From Bacillus pseudomycoides (lineage in GTDB: Bacteria > Bacillota > Bacilli > Bacillales > Bacillaceae_G): a DNA stretch of 64,000 nucleotides. A program made the position numbers and the translations under genes. The stretch spans positions 1 to 64,000 of the forward strand of contig NZ_NVOY01000006.1 in NCBI RefSeq assembly GCF_002551005.1, written 5' to 3'. Positions 62,264 to 64,000 of the stretch are shown in pieces. The notes beneath the pieces were generated by a model, which made no database searches, was not told the origin of the DNA, and saw only the letters and a program-made list of their open reading frames with translations. The first letter of the stretch is position 1; every line of letters starts with the position of its first letter.

Positions 62264-62887
62264 TCAAAACTTAAATTGTGGTTCTGTTTGTAGATAATAA
62301 CCATTCCTAACATGCCCTACCCAGTTAGCAAAGAATTCTCTCCATGAAACACTATTAAAAAATGCGTCTACAGATTGTGTTTCAGAGTTCCAGTCTAATA
62401 TTAAAAAGGGAGCATTTCCTAACTGCCAAATCCCCCTATTAACATCCGTTCCGGTTTCTCGAATTAATAATAATGGTAATCCATATTGATAACCCATCGA
62501 TGGTTCAATTTGTGAAAACGGAGTCCCTTCCCAAAATGGTGTTTGTGGTTCAAATGGCCCAACATTTGTTCTTAAACCTTGAACAAAAAATCTTTGGAAA
62601 TTGACCGCTACTAATCCATAACTAGATAATATCATTCTCCGTATACTTGTTAGTGGCGCTTCAGGATATTGATCACTTCGAGGGATTGTACGAGGAAACA
62701 GAAGAGCTTGTTCAATTTCTAAAATAAGTCGATCTAAAAATTGTTGTTGCAGTTGATTTAAAGTATTTACTGTACTTAAAAATACAGGAATTCGAAAAGC
62801 TTGATCAATTGCCTGCTGCAGCTTTGCAGAATAATAGACACCTTGTTCAGTATTTATAAAAGGACTACCAGTTACGTTTTCTTCCAT
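62264..62887 (-). CDS. hypothetical protein, 207 aa
   Basis: 207 residues without signal peptide or membrane helix, rich in Gln, Asn, Phe and Pro (RIPVFLSTVNTLNQLQQQFL, GPFEPQTPFWEGTPFSQIEP). The sequence ends at the border of the R2 repeat. GGAGAG ribosome site precedes the ATG. I do not recognise the family. Composition resembles spore or cell-surface proteins of bacilli, but that is only an impression. Confidence 0.65.
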   Translation of the reverse strand: MEENVTGSPFINTEQGVYYSAKLQQAIDQAFRIPVFLSTVNTLNQLQQQFLDRLILEIEQALLFPRTIPRSDQYPEAPLTSIRRMILSSYGLVAVNFQRFFVQGLRTNVGPFEPQTPFWEGTPFSQIEPSMGYQYGLPLLLIRETGTDVNRGIWQLGNAPFLILDWNSETQSVDAFFNSVSWREFFANWVGHVRNGYYLQTEPQFKF

Positions 62888-63044
62888 TAGTATCTCTCCT
62901 TCCTTTTTGTTAATTAGTATATGTAATTTTAAAAAGAAAGCTTGGACACCCTCAAGTCACAAAGGCAGAGAAATCTATTCCTTTTGATCAAAAAATTGTA
63001 AAATCATACAATATAGTATTTTATACAATTGGGGGTATAACATT

Positions 63045-64000
63045 TTGTTCTTTTCAAAAGCAATCGACTTATATGTCTTATATAGTTTTCACAAGAACCG
63101 CAGCAAAGAATTGCAATTTTCTTCTCTTCCTAACAAAATGTTAGATACAATAGACATCCAAAAATTTTATAAAACCAATTCAATCGATATTCAATTTCAA
63201 ATGAAAGATGTTAATAACCAAAATTATGCTACCGGGAAATTTGAATATAAAAGCTCAATTCAATCTGGCATTTCATGTAATGATGTTGCGACGGGAGAAG
63301 TCTTTTTACACCAAAATGATACCTCACCTAACATTATTTTTGTTCACGGTTGGAGAATGGATTCAAATGAAAGGGTAAAAAAAATATTTCATAATCAAAT
63401 AATGACTTTAGGGTGGAGTATGTATTATTTCACGCTACCATATCACTTCGAAAGAAAACCAAAATGTTCATTATATAGCGGAGAATACATGATTAGCGCC
63501 AACATTGAACGAACAGTCCAATCATCTCAGCAAGCTGTAGCTGATTTAAGAGGGTTAATACAATGGATTAAGGAAAATAAACAAGGCCCGGTAATTTTAG
63601 TTGGCATTAGCCTAGGTGGATTCATTGCAAACTTAACGGCTTTAGTTGAATCTCAAATTGATGTACTAGCCTCTATTTTCTATGCCAATCGTCTTTCTTA
63701 TTCCATTTGGAACACAAAACCTGGGAAATATATTAAAGCAGACTTACAAAAACATGGAATTACTTATCATGATTTAATACAGTATTGGAGAATTACAGAA
63801 CCTAACCAAACTGTTCCGGTAATGAACAAAAACAATATTCTATTAATCTCTGCCAAAAACGATCAGTATGTCCATCTCGAAGATACTGATTACTTATGGA
63901 AGTCATGGGGAAAACCTACACGATATGTATATAATAGCGGTCATGCTGGAATTGTCCTTAATCGCAATAGAATTGCGACAGATACCATCAACTTTATTCA
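63045..64000 (+). CDS. alpha/beta hydrolase, partial (runs off the right end)
   Basis: 318 codons without a stop to the window edge. VHGWRMDSNERVKK near 103 is the oxyanion-side motif, the nucleophile elbow is GISLGGFIANL near 190, a later acidic region lies in LLISAKNDQYVHLED (Asp) and GHAGIV near 303 gives the catalytic His. The start is the TTG at 63045, 8 bp after GGGGGT; it is not certain. Likely an esterase or lipase-like enzyme; the substrate is unknown. Confidence 0.75.
   Translation, partial: MFFSKAIDLYVLYSFHKNRSKELQFSSLPNKMLDTIDIQKFYKTNSIDIQFQMKDVNNQNYATGKFEYKSSIQSGISCNDVATGEVFLHQNDTSPNIIFVHGWRMDSNERVKKIFHNQIMTLGWSMYYFTLPYHFERKPKCSLYSGEYMISANIERTVQSSQQAVADLRGLIQWIKENKQGPVILVGISLGGFIANLTALVESQIDVLASIFYANRLSYSIWNTKPGKYIKADLQKHGITYHDLIQYWRITEPNQTVPVMNKNNILLISAKNDQYVHLEDTDYLWKSWGKPTRYVYNSGHAGIVLNRNRIATDTINFI

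Overview
The window looks like a chromosomal segment of a Bacillus cereus group bacterium. Base composition is low-GC and gene order follows the Bacillus ori-proximal chromosome: guaA-groEL-groES-CPBP-ydiK-rex-ABC-F-tsaD-rimI-tsaB-tsaE-tRNAs-sprT-cmpA-tex-ndoA-ndoAI-alr-lipoprotein-acpS-rhomboid-uvsE-cshA-murF-ddl. It also carries bcr1-like repeats and the hppD/FAH/hmgA tyrosine-degradation operon typical of that group. No plasmid or phage backbone is seen. The species cannot be fixed from the sequence alone.

Layout. Bases 1-183 hold the leader and tandem promoters of an rRNA operon whose 16S gene lies just left of the window. 0.4-4 kb: guanine permease and guaA, each under a guanine riboswitch. 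4-13.4 kb: groES-groEL with a CIRCE operator, rex, an ABC-F ATPase, a DnaA-box cluster between bcr1-like repeats, and the t6A/RimI operon. 13.5-14.1 kb: six tRNA genes. 14-26.8 kb: housekeeping genes (sprT, cmpA, tex, toxin-antitoxin ndoAI/ndoA, acpS, rhomboid, uvsE, cshA, murF, ddl) plus a decayed alr. 27-33.4 kb: transporters and tyrosine catabolism. 33.8-34.3 kb: three tandem genes for tiny membrane peptides. 35.8-41.1 kb: an LnrJK-LnrLMN-like two-component system and ABC exporter. 41.6-43.8 kb: an ABC-F gene behind a leader ORF and two intrinsic terminators. 44-48.7 kb: ABC exporter, small enzymes, TatD nuclease. 48.8-51.1 kb: a compact cluster of tiny membrane peptides, a YxeA-like protein and a predicted small RNA. 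51-58.5 kb: molybdate uptake, NUDIX, GNAT, GlcU, ProC, and a YhgE-like permease with its TetR regulator. 59-64 kb: lipoproteins, small proteins and a partial alpha/beta hydrolase.

The most unusual content is at 48.8-51.1 kb. Five promoters share one architecture: TTACA-N4-TGTAA, N6, (T/C)GTAA, N2, a conserved 13-mer in the -35 position, 17 bp, then a -10 box. They drive three tiny membrane peptides, a YxeA-like protein and a predicted noncoding RNA of about 100 nt. The core matches the inverted repeat known for BceR/YxdJ-type regulators, which answer to antimicrobial peptides. Two of the peptides are paralogous to the three tandem peptides at 33.8-34.3 kb, so the window holds five members of an apparently undescribed peptide family.

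Genome decay is visible: alr (internal deletion, frameshift, nonsense codon), a secreted-protein gene with one in-frame stop, and an OppA C-terminal remnant beside proC. Two dispersed intergenic repeat families (bcr1-like, and a second one with four copies) sit mainly at gene 3' ends.
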